A stretch of DNA of 64,000 nucleotides from Bryobacterales bacterium F-183 (GCA_016865505.2 AP025252.1:496001-560000); one strand, 5' to 3'. Positions 44,337 to 53,727 are shown, counted from the stretch's first letter. Notes: generated from the letters alone by a model not told the origin. A program made the numbers and translations.

Positions 44337-45998
44337 TTAAGGCTGACCGGTTTCGATGAGGCGCAACACAGCCTCCGTAGTAGGGTCACCGTCTTTCAGC
44401 ATACTGATAACTTCGCTGATGTGGGTTTCGTTGGGGACGTAGAGGAGGCGGGTGGGTACGAATTGCCGCTTCAAGGCGGCGGCCAAATCGCGTGCCTGCA
44501 TCGGCAAACTGAGGTAATCCCACTGGCAGTAGGAGATCAAGAATGGCGGTGCGTCTTTGCGGACGTACTCCATGGGCGAGGCGAGTTTGCGCGTCTCCGT
44601 GGTACCAAACATCGGCAACAGGCGAAGGTCGTAAACGCCGCTCAGCGCAGCTACGCCCTTGATGGTTCCCGCGGCGATGTTGTGTCGAGACTGCAGTTCG
44701 GGATTGAGGGCGAGGAGCGCCGCGAGATGTCCGCCCGCGGAGTGCCCGCCAATGAAGATACGGTTGACGTCGCCGCCATGTGCGGCAATGTTGCGGGCTA
44801 CCCAGGCGAACGCAGCGGTGGCATCGTCGACTTGAGCCGGATGCGGGTTGGCGGGCATCAGGCGGTAGCTGGGGATCGCGACGCCGATGCCCTTTTTGGC
44901 GAATAGGATGCCAAGCGGGGCGTATATGGAACGATCGCCACTCGACCACGAACCACCGTGGAAGAAGACGAACACGGGGAACTCTTTTTTGCCCTTCGGC
45001 AGGTACAGGTCGAGCTTGTGCTTGGCGTTGTCGCTGCCTTCCACATAGGCGATGCCGCGCATGGTTTCGACGTTGGGGTCCTGCGTCAGGAAGTTGGGCA
45101 GTTGCAGCATTCTCTGTTGTTCAATGTGAATCTCGGACGTTCGGATCCAACTGTAGGTCCGGCCGTCCGATTCCAGGTCGGCTTCCACGCGGTAGGCGCC
45201 GGGTTGCGTCACCGGAACACCGATGCCGCGGGCGTTCTTTTCTTCGTGGAGCAGTTGATCGTCGCGGTACACGCGGAGGCGTGCCGCCAGCGGGACGCGG
45301 ACTTCCACGCGGGTGCGAGGCTGCAAGGGAAAACGGTCGCCAAGTTCGAAGACGCCCTGGTTGTTGCTGGCCCAGAAGGCGAAGCCCTTGGCATCGGCGA
45401 GCCATTCGTGCGCGATGTAGGTACGCTTGGCGGCGAGGCTGGCCTGTACCTCAGCTTCTGTCAGTTCCTTGGCCAGCACGTGCAAGGCGACGGGGGCGAA
45501 GGGTAGCTTGTCGGGCTCGAGTTTGAGCCACTGCGCGAGCGGGGCGCCTCCGGTGAGTCCCGCAACGAGCACCGGGCGCTGCTTGAACGCACTGGCGACC
45601 CTTTTGAGTTCCTTCTGCGAGGGGGGCATGTCGCCAAAGATGTTGGGCGGCGTGGGGATCTGCAGGCCTTCTGGAGCAATCGTCCAGAGTACGCCGTTGT
45701 GGATGCGGGGTTCACGCTGAGTGAACAGGATGTCGACGCCAGCCTGGCGGGCCAGTTCCTGGGTGCGGAACGGCAGTACCCCATCGAGCGCGGCGGCGGC
45801 GCGGAAGTCCCGGTAGACGCCCTGCGCGGGTTCCGCCTGGCGCACCATCATCCACTGGAGGCGCTGTTCGTGCAGGGCATCCAGTTTTTGAGAATTGAAA
45901 ATCGAAAGGTCCTGCCGGTCGGTGTCCGCCGCAAACATCGCGATGGCGAACAGGGCGCTGGGCAGGACCTTTCGGGATACTACTTTTACAAAAGTCAC
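44337..45998 (-). CDS. Exported alpha/beta-hydrolase with extra N-terminal domain
   Basis: 553 residues, GTG start at 45998, signal peptide VLPSALFAIAMFA. The first ~300 residues form an extra domain with a PHP-like segment (RQAGVDILFTQREPRIHNGV) and a beta-sandwich. The C-terminal esterase of the BD-FAE type has oxyanion FFHGGSW, nucleophile GGHSAGGHLAAL, probable Asp in CQWDYLSLP and His in NETHISEV. It probably cleaves short acyl esters, such as acetylated sugars, outside the cytoplasm. It overlaps the stop of the methyltransferase gene by 3 bases (GTGA), so both are translationally coupled. Confidence 0.87.
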   Translation of the reverse strand: MTFVKVVSRKVLPSALFAIAMFAADTDRQDLSIFNSQKLDALHEQRLQWMMVRQAEPAQGVYRDFRAAAALDGVLPFRTQELARQAGVDILFTQREPRIHNGVLWTIAPEGLQIPTPPNIFGDMPPSQKELKRVASAFKQRPVLVAGLTGGAPLAQWLKLEPDKLPFAPVALHVLAKELTEAEVQASLAAKRTYIAHEWLADAKGFAFWASNNQGVFELGDRFPLQPRTRVEVRVPLAARLRVYRDDQLLHEEKNARGIGVPVTQPGAYRVEADLESDGRTYSWIRTSEIHIEQQRMLQLPNFLTQDPNVETMRGIAYVEGSDNAKHKLDLYLPKGKKEFPVFVFFHGGSWSSGDRSIYAPLGILFAKKGIGVAIPSYRLMPANPHPAQVDDATAAFAWVARNIAAHGGDVNRIFIGGHSAGGHLAALLALNPELQSRHNIAAGTIKGVAALSGVYDLRLLPMFGTTETRKLASPMEYVRKDAPPFLISYCQWDYLSLPMQARDLAAALKRQFVPTRLLYVPNETHISEVISMLKDGDPTTEAVLRLIETGQP

Positions 45999-46564
45999 GG
46001 CTGCTTTTCGGGCGGCATCTCATACAGGTAGATCACGTGGCCGCCTTGGGTTTCACCTGTACGGTCAATCTTCTTGGGCTTCCAGCCCGGAACGGAGTAG
46101 TCGTAGGACACCACGCGAGTGCCCGGGCGCAGCATCTTTTCGAGGCGCGGCCGCAGGACCTCATTGCTTTGGGTCAGCAGGTAGATGGTCACCACGTCGG
46201 CGGTGGACAGATCCGCTTCGAGCAGGTTGCCCTGCATCACCTTTACCTGGTTCTGGAGCCCCAATCCGGCGATGCGCTGGTTGGTCATCTCGACAAGCTT
46301 GCTGTCGATCTCGATGCCCACTGCCTTGGCGTGGTACTTCTGAGCGGCCTGCAGCAGGATGCGGCCGTCACCACAGCCCAAGTCGAACACCGTGTCGGTC
46401 GGTTTGATGGCCGCCATTTCGAGCATCCGGTCGACGATTTTTTGCGGGGAAGAGACGAAGGGGGCGAGCTTTTTGGTGTAAACCTCTCGCCGCTGGGGCA
46501 TCCCTTGTGCGAAACCGCATACGGTTCCCGCTAACAAAGCCCCTGAAATCAACAAAGTACGCAT
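45995..46564 (-). CDS. Class I SAM-dependent methyltransferase with signal peptide
   Basis: 189 residues. A Sec-like signal MRTLLISGALLAGTVCGFAQ precedes a complete class I methyltransferase core: motif I VFDLGCGDGRIL, IEIDSKLVEM, VMQGNLLEADL and VVTIYLL. SAM is normally cytoplasmic, so export is puzzling; the N-terminus may act as an anchor with the enzyme inside. Coupled by overlap to the secreted esterase gene. Substrate unknown. Confidence 0.8.
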   Translation of the reverse strand: MRTLLISGALLAGTVCGFAQGMPQRREVYTKKLAPFVSSPQKIVDRMLEMAAIKPTDTVFDLGCGDGRILLQAAQKYHAKAVGIEIDSKLVEMTNQRIAGLGLQNQVKVMQGNLLEADLSTADVVTIYLLTQSNEVLRPRLEKMLRPGTRVVSYDYSVPGWKPKKIDRTGETQGGHVIYLYEMPPEKQP

Positions 46565-46630
46565 GAACTCACAAGCCCCTCTACATTCTAAAGACTGCGC
46601 CTGTGACCGGGAGGTTTCGTCGACTTGGAT

Positions 46631-47848
46631 CTAGTTCGCAGCCGGTGCGGACGCGGAAGCCGCGCTCTTCAACTGCTTCGATTTTACGACACGGGCAAAC
46701 ATTTCGGTGACGGAATTCCACAGGTCGCGAGGACGGGATATTGTAAATTCCGTTCCTTTGTACATCTTGACCGCGCGCCCGATGGCATCCGTCCAGGGAA
46801 TCTGCTGGGGGTTGAGGTTGTAGTTCATGTAGAAGATCGGGAAGTCGACCTCTGCTCTGGTTTCGGCCAGATCTTCTTTGCTGGGGTTGGAATCGAGCAG
46901 GACTTTGGGGCCTGCGAAGACGACCGCGTCCGGCTTGACCGAACCCACGAGTTCGGACTTGATGAGGCCGACCAAAAACTCGGTTTCTGAGTTCTTGCGG
47001 GCGAGTTGATCGATGCTCACCGTACCGAGCGTGACGCCGTTGACGGCTTTGCCAAGCTGCGGAAAGTCGATTTGCGAGGCGTCTTCCTGACGGTAGATGA
47101 CGCGCTGTTCCTGCATGTTGAACGCAACCAGCGACACTTTGCCGATGTTAGGGTGCTTGTCGATCTGGCGCAGGATGGAGACGAGCGCCGTCAGATCCAA
47201 GGGCTGCATCGCGCGGGCATTGGGGTTCTGCGGGGCGAAGTTGATGAGGACCTTGAGGTTGACCGGGTCACCCGAGCGCTGAATGTCCTTTTCGGCCAGG
47301 AACTGGTCACCTTCCGCACCGGCGATCTGGTTGGTGGCAAGCACCATTTGAATCTGCTTTTCCTTGGCGGGGAGCGCGGCTTCGGTCTCCCAGGAGAAGG
47401 AGCAGACGCGTTCGGCACGGTCCCGAATCAGAAGGTCTACGTGATAGTTGCCTTCGCCGACATCGAAAAAGCCCTGTACGAGCGCCTCGCCCTTGGCGTC
47501 CTCTGCGACCTGGGGTACGCGGATGCGCTGGTTAAAGTACGTCGTTTCGTCGCGATTGGCGGCCGGGGATACGCGGAACAGGACGCTCAGCAGATTTTCG
47601 TTGCCGGCGAGTTCGCGCATGGGCATGGTGATGTCGTAGCCGGAGTGGAACTTGAGGTCAAAGCCGAGGGTGGGCTTGTTGGGGGTGACGTTGCACGGCA
47701 GGTCCTTGCGGTTTTCACCCGATTCGAGCACGGCCATGTCGCTGCCGACCAGGCGCGGAGAGTTGGTGGACATCGGCACTTGAGCAGACGCAGTGCCGCC
47801 CGCTATGCAAAAGAGAACTCCCACAAATGCCGCTCGCGTTCCGTGCAT
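46631..47848 (-). CDS. Exported protein, acidobacterial type, unknown function
   Basis: 405 residues with signal peptide MHGTRAAFVGVLFCIAGGTASA. The body is beta/alpha with no catalytic motif I can name. Segments KVSLVAFNMQEQRVIYRQED and PDAVVFAGPKVLLDSN fit a divergent VWA-like fold, as in VWFA-related proteins of Acidobacteria, but no MIDAS (DxSxS) is seen. The C-terminus is Ala/Ser-rich. GAGG lies just before the ATG. 66 bases upstream of the methyltransferase gene. Confidence 0.55.
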   Translation of the reverse strand: MHGTRAAFVGVLFCIAGGTASAQVPMSTNSPRLVGSDMAVLESGENRKDLPCNVTPNKPTLGFDLKFHSGYDITMPMRELAGNENLLSVLFRVSPAANRDETTYFNQRIRVPQVAEDAKGEALVQGFFDVGEGNYHVDLLIRDRAERVCSFSWETEAALPAKEKQIQMVLATNQIAGAEGDQFLAEKDIQRSGDPVNLKVLINFAPQNPNARAMQPLDLTALVSILRQIDKHPNIGKVSLVAFNMQEQRVIYRQEDASQIDFPQLGKAVNGVTLGTVSIDQLARKNSETEFLVGLIKSELVGSVKPDAVVFAGPKVLLDSNPSKEDLAETRAEVDFPIFYMNYNLNPQQIPWTDAIGRAVKMYKGTEFTISRPRDLWNSVTEMFARVVKSKQLKSAASASAPAAN

Positions 47849-48106
47849 TTCCTCAGCTCGCCTCTCTGTTATATGTGTGCCGACGATCCTTCTTGCTGCC
47901 GCTACCTAAGACAATCCCATCGGCCGGATTATGACATCCAGTAGTCCGATACCCCAAACAGTAGCAAAAAGCATAACAAACTTTACGTTTGTGTGGCGGC
48001 AGTGCGCCACTGTGGCTTCCTGGTTACGATTCGGACTCTACGACCTTAAAGATGACGCCAAAACGGGCATTGTTTCCCGATTCTCACATGCGATCCTAAA
48101 ATCAAT
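47849..48106. other. Divergent intergenic region with two small dyads
   Basis: This 258-base region separates two divergent genes and should hold both promoters. I see the dyads ACAAAC-N5-GTTTGT (47976-47992) and GTGGCG-N6-CGCCAC (47993-48010), nearly touching, but no convincing -35/-10 pair or small gene. Confidence 0.4.
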
Positions 48107-49675
48107 ATGCCGCTCGCCAAGAGCATTGTGACCAAACAAGACCCCCGCTTCGAAATCCTCAGCCGCAGCCGGAACGATCGTTTTCCGGCGTCCGCAGCCG
48201 AGGCAGTCGCGCAAATTGAAGTACCTGGCACCGTCGAAGAACTCCGCACTGGCCTGCAGAAATGTCTCTCCGAAGGAAAGCGCCCCACCGTACGGTCGGG
48301 CGGGCACTGCTATGAGGACTTCGTCGTCAATAACCCGGGTGGCGTGCTGTTCGACGTCAGCCAGTTGAGCAACCCTGAACTCGCGGGTCCGTCCCAAGGC
48401 CGCTACATCATCCCGGCCGGGGTACAGCTTGGCGATCTGTATACAACGCTCTACAAAAAGTACGGCGTGGGCATCCCGGCCGGCACCTGTTACACGGTGG
48501 GCGCTGGAGGCCACATCAGCGGCGGCGGGTACGGACTGCTGGCACGTCGTGATGGGCTGACGGTGGATTATGTATCCGCGGTGGACATCCTGACGGTGGA
48601 CGCCAAGGGCAAGGTGGAGATGGTACATGCCACCAAGCAGACGCATCCGGAACTGCTGCGGGCCTGCCGTGGCGCGGGTGGCGGCAACTACGGCGTTATC
48701 ACCGCGTTTTACTGCGACGATCTGCCCAAGGCTCCAAGCCAGGTGGCGTCCTTTGGCTTGAACTTTCCGTGGCAGGGCATGACCGAGGCGAAGTTCGTCA
48801 AGCTGCTCACCACGTACGGCAAGTATTGGGAGACGCGCGGCAAAGATCCCGATACGTGGGGTCTGTTCACGATCCTGGTGTGCTCGCACGCCAATGGCGG
48901 CAGCATCGGCATGAACGGCCAGTTCTGCAATCCCGATGGTACGTGCAAGGACATGAGTGTCCTGTACGAGTTTCTGGATCAGTTCCTGGAATGCAATCCA
49001 CGGCCGGCTGTGGCGGTGAATCCGCCGGAGCGTACGCTGCCTACGCCGATCCCCAATGCGCCGGTGTGCAGTCCTGGGGCGTACCGGTTGAACCTGCGCC
49101 ATTGGCTGGATGCGACGGTGGGTCGCGGCGGTGGTGGCGGTGGCGGCGGCAATCCGCAACGGGCAGATTACAAGAGTTCGCACATGAAGAAGAATTACAC
49201 CGAGGACGAGGCTCGCGTTTACTTCAAGCATCTGACACGCAAGATGGGAAATACCGATATGAGCGGCGCGATGGTGGCGGTGGATTCGTACGGTGGCAAG
49301 ACCAATAATCCGCAAATGGCGCGCGAGACGGCGAACTGGCAGCGCAACTCGATTCTGAAGCTGCAGTATCAGAACTACTGGCGGCGGCGTGAGGATGATG
49401 CGGCGCGGCTCGAATGGTTCCGCGATTTCTATACCGAGGTCCATTCGGGGGCGCGGCAGGACGCGAAGTATGCGGGTACGCCGTTTGATGGGGCGCATTA
49501 CGAGGGCTGCTACATCAACTATCCGGACATCGACATGATCGAGAAGCCGTACTGGGAGCAACTGTACTTTGGCACGGGGGATCTGTACCCGGCGCTGCAA
49601 AAGGCGAAGGCAAAGTACGACCCGAACAACGTGTGGCATCACAAGATGTCGGTGAGGCCTGGCCGCAATGCGTAG
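48107..49675 (+). CDS. Berberine-bridge-type FAD-linked oxidase
   Basis: 522 residues. PCMH FAD domain with TVRSGGHCYEDF (His67) and GTCYTVGAGGHISGGGYG (Cys128), the His and Cys that bind FAD at two points in berberine-bridge and gluco-oligosaccharide oxidases. The C-terminal BBE segment is present (YINYPDID, KYDPNNVWHHKMSV). Such enzymes oxidise sugars, alcohols or alkaloid-type compounds with O2. No signal peptide is visible. A Gly-rich loop (RGGGGGGGG, about residues 343-351) interrupts the substrate domain. It overlaps the next gene by 8 bases. Confidence 0.92.
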   Translation: MPLAKSIVTKQDPRFEILSRSRNDRFPASAAEAVAQIEVPGTVEELRTGLQKCLSEGKRPTVRSGGHCYEDFVVNNPGGVLFDVSQLSNPELAGPSQGRYIIPAGVQLGDLYTTLYKKYGVGIPAGTCYTVGAGGHISGGGYGLLARRDGLTVDYVSAVDILTVDAKGKVEMVHATKQTHPELLRACRGAGGGNYGVITAFYCDDLPKAPSQVASFGLNFPWQGMTEAKFVKLLTTYGKYWETRGKDPDTWGLFTILVCSHANGGSIGMNGQFCNPDGTCKDMSVLYEFLDQFLECNPRPAVAVNPPERTLPTPIPNAPVCSPGAYRLNLRHWLDATVGRGGGGGGGGNPQRADYKSSHMKKNYTEDEARVYFKHLTRKMGNTDMSGAMVAVDSYGGKTNNPQMARETANWQRNSILKLQYQNYWRRREDDAARLEWFRDFYTEVHSGARQDAKYAGTPFDGAHYEGCYINYPDIDMIEKPYWEQLYFGTGDLYPALQKAKAKYDPNNVWHHKMSVRPGRNA

Positions 49676-50201
49676 GCGGGATCTGTTCGCTGTCGCGGCA
49701 TTGCTGGGGCCTCGCGGGTTTGCGGTGGTGCGGGATGTCGAGTACCGCATCGAGGACGGCTTTGTGACGGCGCGGCGAGGTGGAGTTGAGATCGCGCGGG
49801 TCGCGTCGGCGTCGCCGGTGTCGCTGGCGGCGCATCCCAACGGGGGGTTTCTGTACGTTGTGAATGCGGTGGGCGAGTACGAGTTCCTGCCGCGGGGCAC
49901 AGTGGAGACGTACGACCTGGACTTGCGGCTGTTGGCGAAGACGCCGCTGTCGCTATCTGGTGTGTACCCAAGCGATATTGCGCTGTCGCCGGATGGTCGT
50001 TACGCAGTGGTGGCGATCACCGGGGGGCGTGCGTACAATGTGCTGCCTGTGGGGGCGGATGGAGTGCTGCGGGAGCCGGTGCAGATCGTGAAGCGGTACG
50101 GCGTGGAGCCGGAGCGGGTGGCGTTTGATGTCACGGGTCGCAAGGTGTACGGCGGCGCGGGGGAAAGCTTTGGGTTCGTGAACGGTCGGCTTGAGGTGTA
50201 A
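49668..50201 (+). CDS. Small propeller-like protein
   Basis: 177 residues. MRRRDLFAVAALLG resembles a short Tat-type signal. The body has lactonase/YVTN-like blades (SLAAHPNGGFLYVVNAVGEY, DIALSPDGRYAVVAITGG, RVAFDVTGRKVYGG); with about three blades it is too short for a closed propeller, so it may be truncated or oligomeric. Translation overlaps the FAD oxidase gene, suggesting a shared pathway. Confidence 0.6.
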   Translation: MRRRDLFAVAALLGPRGFAVVRDVEYRIEDGFVTARRGGVEIARVASASPVSLAAHPNGGFLYVVNAVGEYEFLPRGTVETYDLDLRLLAKTPLSLSGVYPSDIALSPDGRYAVVAITGGRAYNVLPVGADGVLREPVQIVKRYGVEPERVAFDVTGRKVYGGAGESFGFVNGRLEV

Positions 50202-50210
50202 GCAAACAAC

Positions 50211-51620
50211 ATGCGTCTCGCGGCGGCTGGGGTACTACTTGCAATCAGCAGGATCGCGTCTGCGTGCGTGTGCGATGTATCGGCAAACAGTGTGGACGCC
50301 TATCACGGCGCAGAGGCGATCTTCGTCGGCGATGTCACGGCGGTGTTGGCAAAACGGTTCCCGTATCAGAACCGAGGGTTTGTCGCCGGGCAGTCGGTGA
50401 CGGTGCGGGTCCGCGAGGCCTTCAAGGGATTTGCGCTGGGCGAAGAGCTGACCTTTGATAATGTCTTTTCTTCCTGCGACGGTGAGTTTCAGCAGGGCGA
50501 ACAGGTGTTGTTCCGCATGTCGCGTGACCGGCAGAACGGCAGGTGGCATTACCATTCGTGCGAAACCAGACGATTGCAGTATGCCGCCGCAGACCTGGTG
50601 TTCCTGCGTGCATTCCGCGGCGTTCCAGGTAAGCATCGAGTGGCGGGGGCTGTTGAGCTGTTCGAGAGGTCTGCCGCGCTGGGGTATCGTCGTGTGGCCG
50701 GGCTGGCCAAGGTTCCGGTGCGGATTGTGTCCGGGGAATTCAAGAAGGCACTAGTGACCAATGCAGCAGGCGTTTTTGAAGCCTATGACGTGCCGCCCGG
50801 AAGGTACCGCGTGCAGGTGGAGCCGCCGCCAGGGCTGAAGATCCGCGATTCGAAGAAGGACATCTGGATCGACATCACGGGCGACGCCAGCGTCGAGGTC
50901 GGGGTGGAGCTGACGCATGACCGCACGGTTTTCGGAAAGGTACTGGATCGCGCAGGGCGGCCACTGGAAGGTGTTCGAGTCGATTTATGGCTGGCAGATC
51001 TCGACACGGAACAGTACAGCTTGCTGAGGAGCCATACTGCCGCAGACGGCAGCTATCGTATCGAGAATGTGCCGCCTGGCGCGTACTGGATTGTGGCGAA
51101 TCCCGGCGGTCGCGTAACAGCACGGTCGCCGATTCCGCGAACGTACTATCCGGGCGTTGAGGCGCGGTCTGAGGCCCACGTCATTCAACTGCAGTCGAGC
51201 ACACGTCAGCGCGAGGTGGACTTGCACATTCCGAAGGCCGCAGCGCGGGTGACTTTACGCGGGCGGCTGCAATTTGCAGATGGTACGCCAGTGCCGTGGA
51301 CCGATGTGAAACTTCTGGCTGATGGCGCACGGGAGCACGACAGCGTAGCGACGAATGAACGGGGCGAGTTCCGGCTGTTTGCATTGGCGGGATCTACTGG
51401 TTATCTGCAGGCGGAGATCTTTGCGTTACTGACCCACGATGAGATTGCAGCCAGCGGTTGTTCGGCGGAGTGGCGACGCGAAGAGTTGCGGTCGGACCCG
51501 TTGAAGGTGACCGCCAGTCAGGACCGGGATTCGATTGTATTGATCGTGCCGGTTCCCGCGTGTAAGACCTGGCTCGGCCAACAGCGCAAGATACAAGAGA
51601 TGAGAGCGCGAGCACGGTGA
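50211..51620 (+). CDS. Secreted NTR/TIMP-like protein with carboxypeptidase-regulatory-like domains
   Basis: 469 residues. Signal peptide MRLAAAGVLLAISRIASA is followed directly by CVC, then AEAIFVGDVTAVLA, VRVREAFKGFALGEELTFD and paired Cys, the pattern of bacterial NTR/TIMP-like domains (first ~135 residues). Two or three beta-sandwich CarboxypepD_reg-type modules follow (VTNAAGVFEAYDVPPGRYRV, VLDRAGRPLEGVRVDLWLAD, TNERGEFRLFALAG). NTR domains bind proteins; the role here is unknown. The next gene starts in its stop codon (GTGA). Confidence 0.7.
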   Translation: MRLAAAGVLLAISRIASACVCDVSANSVDAYHGAEAIFVGDVTAVLAKRFPYQNRGFVAGQSVTVRVREAFKGFALGEELTFDNVFSSCDGEFQQGEQVLFRMSRDRQNGRWHYHSCETRRLQYAAADLVFLRAFRGVPGKHRVAGAVELFERSAALGYRRVAGLAKVPVRIVSGEFKKALVTNAAGVFEAYDVPPGRYRVQVEPPPGLKIRDSKKDIWIDITGDASVEVGVELTHDRTVFGKVLDRAGRPLEGVRVDLWLADLDTEQYSLLRSHTAADGSYRIENVPPGAYWIVANPGGRVTARSPIPRTYYPGVEARSEAHVIQLQSSTRQREVDLHIPKAAARVTLRGRLQFADGTPVPWTDVKLLADGAREHDSVATNERGEFRLFALAGSTGYLQAEIFALLTHDEIAASGCSAEWRREELRSDPLKVTASQDRDSIVLIVPVPACKTWLGQQRKIQEMRARAR

Positions 51621-52297
51621 ACGTGCTGCCTAGTGGCCTCCGATTGGCGCTGTGGGTTGCCTGCTGTTGTTCGCTCAACGCGTCGGCTGGCTGCACGGCC
51701 GCCCCTGTGCCGGGGGCTCTTTACTATTACTGGTCGGCGGTGGTGTTTTTTGGGACCGTCGAGGCGGCCGACGATCAGGAGTTGCTGCGCGTTCGCGTGG
51801 TCGAGCCTTTCAAGGGCGTCAAGGCGGGCCAGGTCGTCGAAGTACAGCGGAGTGTCGACGATTGCTCGCCGGCGTATGCGCCTGGGGATCAGCGGATGTT
51901 CTACGCCGCTCGCGACGGGAAGGGACTTCGCGCATTGGCGGGCGTCACGTTGAATCTGGAAGAAGACCTGTTATTCCTGCGCGGCTTGCCAGTGTCGTCC
52001 GGGCGCAACAGGCTTGCCGGGATGGTGACCGGGACAGCAGGAGAACCGGTGCTGATCCACATCAAACCATCGAAGGGCACGAGCCGGCGCATCGCTACCA
52101 ATCGCGATGGGACGTTCGAGTTGTACGACCTTGAGCCGGGCGAGTACACGCTACTGGTTGAGCCTCCGGCCAAGGTTACGGCGAGCCGCATCGCGGCGTA
52201 CGGAATCTCACAGGCGGCGGCTGTGGCGGTGCCTCCGGTAGTCCGCATGGAGCGCGATTCGCTGGTGAGTGTGCGGATCGAGTGCGCGCGGAAATAG
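51617..52297 (+). CDS. Secreted NTR/TIMP-like protein, shorter paralogue
   Basis: 226 residues, GTG start overlapping the previous stop. Signal peptide ends near NASAGCTAAP. The NTR-like region has SAVVFFGTVEAADDQELLRV and RVVEPFKGVKAGQVVEVQ with a following Cys; one CarboxypepD_reg-type module follows (ATNRDGTFELYDLEPGEYTL). It is a shortened relative of the preceding protein and is coupled to it in translation. Confidence 0.7.
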   Translation: MNVLPSGLRLALWVACCCSLNASAGCTAAPVPGALYYYWSAVVFFGTVEAADDQELLRVRVVEPFKGVKAGQVVEVQRSVDDCSPAYAPGDQRMFYAARDGKGLRALAGVTLNLEEDLLFLRGLPVSSGRNRLAGMVTGTAGEPVLIHIKPSKGTSRRIATNRDGTFELYDLEPGEYTLLVEPPAKVTASRIAAYGISQAAAVAVPPVVRMERDSLVSVRIECARK

Positions 52298-52320
52298 CGT
52301 TCGCTATGATGTGACGCTAT

Positions 52321-52776
52321 ATGGCTAATAAGTATCTTGGAAAACGGTTCTTAGAAGAAGTCTGGAACGAAGGCAAGCGCGAGACCATTGCCGAGCTTGT
52401 CGCAACCGATTGCGTCGTGCACGATGCCGGAGGCGATGCTGTGGGGCCGGACGGGTTTTATCCGTTCTATGACCGCATGCGGGCTTCGCTTTCGGACGTC
52501 AAGCTTGTGGTGGAAGATCTGCTTGAGGACGGCGATCGCATTTGTGTGCGCTGGTCCTGCTCTGCAACGCATACTGGCGACGGGTTGGGGATGCCCGCCA
52601 CCAATAAACCTTACTTGGTGACGGGCATTACGATCATGCGGGTCCGCGACGGGCAGTTTGTCGAGGCCTGGCAGAACTGGGATATGTACGCGATGCTGAC
52701 GCAGATCGGAGTCGTACCGGGTCCTACGACCACCTACATAGGAGCCGCTGCTACTTCTTGGGCACCTGGACCGTGA
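52321..52776 (+). CDS. SnoaL-like ester cyclase family protein
   Basis: 151 residues, cytoplasmic. The SnoaL-like cone fold is seen in FLEEVWNEGKRETIAELVAT, GPDGFYPFYDRMRASLSDVK, DRICVRWSCSATHTGDGLG and FVEAWQNWDMYAMLTQIG. Family members are cyclases or small-molecule binding proteins; activity unknown. TATGAT (52305-52310) ends 10 bases before the ATG with no Shine-Dalgarno, so the mRNA has a very short or no leader. The 3' end overlaps the convergent DUF1080 gene by 26 bases. Confidence 0.85.
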   Translation: MANKYLGKRFLEEVWNEGKRETIAELVATDCVVHDAGGDAVGPDGFYPFYDRMRASLSDVKLVVEDLLEDGDRICVRWSCSATHTGDGLGMPATNKPYLVTGITIMRVRDGQFVEAWQNWDMYAMLTQIGVVPGPTTTYIGAAATSWAPGP

Positions 52777-53722
52777 TGTTGCGGTAGCGGATGACGCCGT
52801 GGTGGTCACCCTGTAGGAAGAACGGGCCGGGCTCGGCTTCGTTGCTATCGAGCGCGCCACCCGTGGGACCCGGGATTTCGACATTGCTGTGGTACGTCTT
52901 GCCGTCGCGTACGACGGTGACGTGGCGGCCGACGAGCGTGATGTCGAACGAGGTCCACTTGCCGAGGTTGAGGTCGTTGGCCGGGGGCGGATAGTGGCTG
53001 TAGATCGCGCCCATTTCGTGGTCGGGAAGCTTGCCGCCTTCGGTGCCGACCTGGACTTCATAGCGGCCGCGGAGGTAGATGCCGCTGTTGCCATGATCGG
53101 GGCATAGCACTTCGATGTGCAGCTTGAAATCCTGGAACTTTTCGGTGGTTTTGATGTTGGCGGCGCCGGGTCCGCGAGGGGTGCCTGCAGGCGGATCGGG
53201 GTTGTCGTTGACGAGTTCGCCGTCACGCGCCACCCACTTGCTGTTGTTGACGTTGCCGATGGGTTCCCAGCCGGTGAGGTCCTTGCCGTTGAAGATGGCG
53301 CGGGGTTCGGTCCAGGCTTTGGGAGTCTTACGGTCGAGCTTGGGAGCCTTGACGCCCGCGAGCTTGGGTCCTTCTTTGTCGCCGCGCATTTCGATGCCGG
53401 TGAGCTGATCTTTGCCGGGCGAGGTGAGTTCCCAGCGGAGGGCGGGGTTGCGCTGCGTGGCGGCTGCGATGTTGACGGTGAGCTTGCCTGCGTCGTCGAT
53501 GGAGGCGGATTGGATGTTGACCCAGCCGCCGCCGCGAGGCTGTACGCGGCCGGTAATCTTGCCGGCTTCTTCTTTGAGTTCCATCCACTGCGGGTACGGC
53601 TTGCCGGTGGCGGGGGTGACGTTAAAGTCCCAACGGCCGAGGAAGGCTTTTGCGTTGGGGGTTGCGGCGGAGGCAGCGAGGCCTGTCGCGAGTAAGAGTG
53701 CAAGGGGAAGCGAGAATCGCAT
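52751..53722 (-). CDS. DUF1080 (3-keto-disaccharide hydrolase-like) secreted protein
   Basis: 323 residues from ATG 53722. Signal peptide MRFSLPLALLLATGLAASA. An N-terminal beta domain (FLGRWDFNVTPATGKPYPQW) is followed by the DUF1080 sandwich: IFNGKDLTGWEPIG, FKLHIEVLCPDHGNSGIYLR, YEVQVGTEGG, HMGAIY-like EMGAIYSHYPP and GPFFLQGDHHGVIRYRNI. Members act on glycans, probably 3-keto sugars. TAAAGT 7 bases before the ATG suggests leaderless expression. Confidence 0.9.
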   Translation of the reverse strand: MRFSLPLALLLATGLAASAATPNAKAFLGRWDFNVTPATGKPYPQWMELKEEAGKITGRVQPRGGGWVNIQSASIDDAGKLTVNIAAATQRNPALRWELTSPGKDQLTGIEMRGDKEGPKLAGVKAPKLDRKTPKAWTEPRAIFNGKDLTGWEPIGNVNNSKWVARDGELVNDNPDPPAGTPRGPGAANIKTTEKFQDFKLHIEVLCPDHGNSGIYLRGRYEVQVGTEGGKLPDHEMGAIYSHYPPPANDLNLGKWTSFDITLVGRHVTVVRDGKTYHSNVEIPGPTGGALDSNEAEPGPFFLQGDHHGVIRYRNITVQVPKK

Positions 53723-53727
53723 CCCCT

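Noticed and set aside
48038-49900. 620-codon open frame on the minus strand
   Set aside because: Antisense to the FAD oxidase gene; Arg/His-rich translation with no domain.
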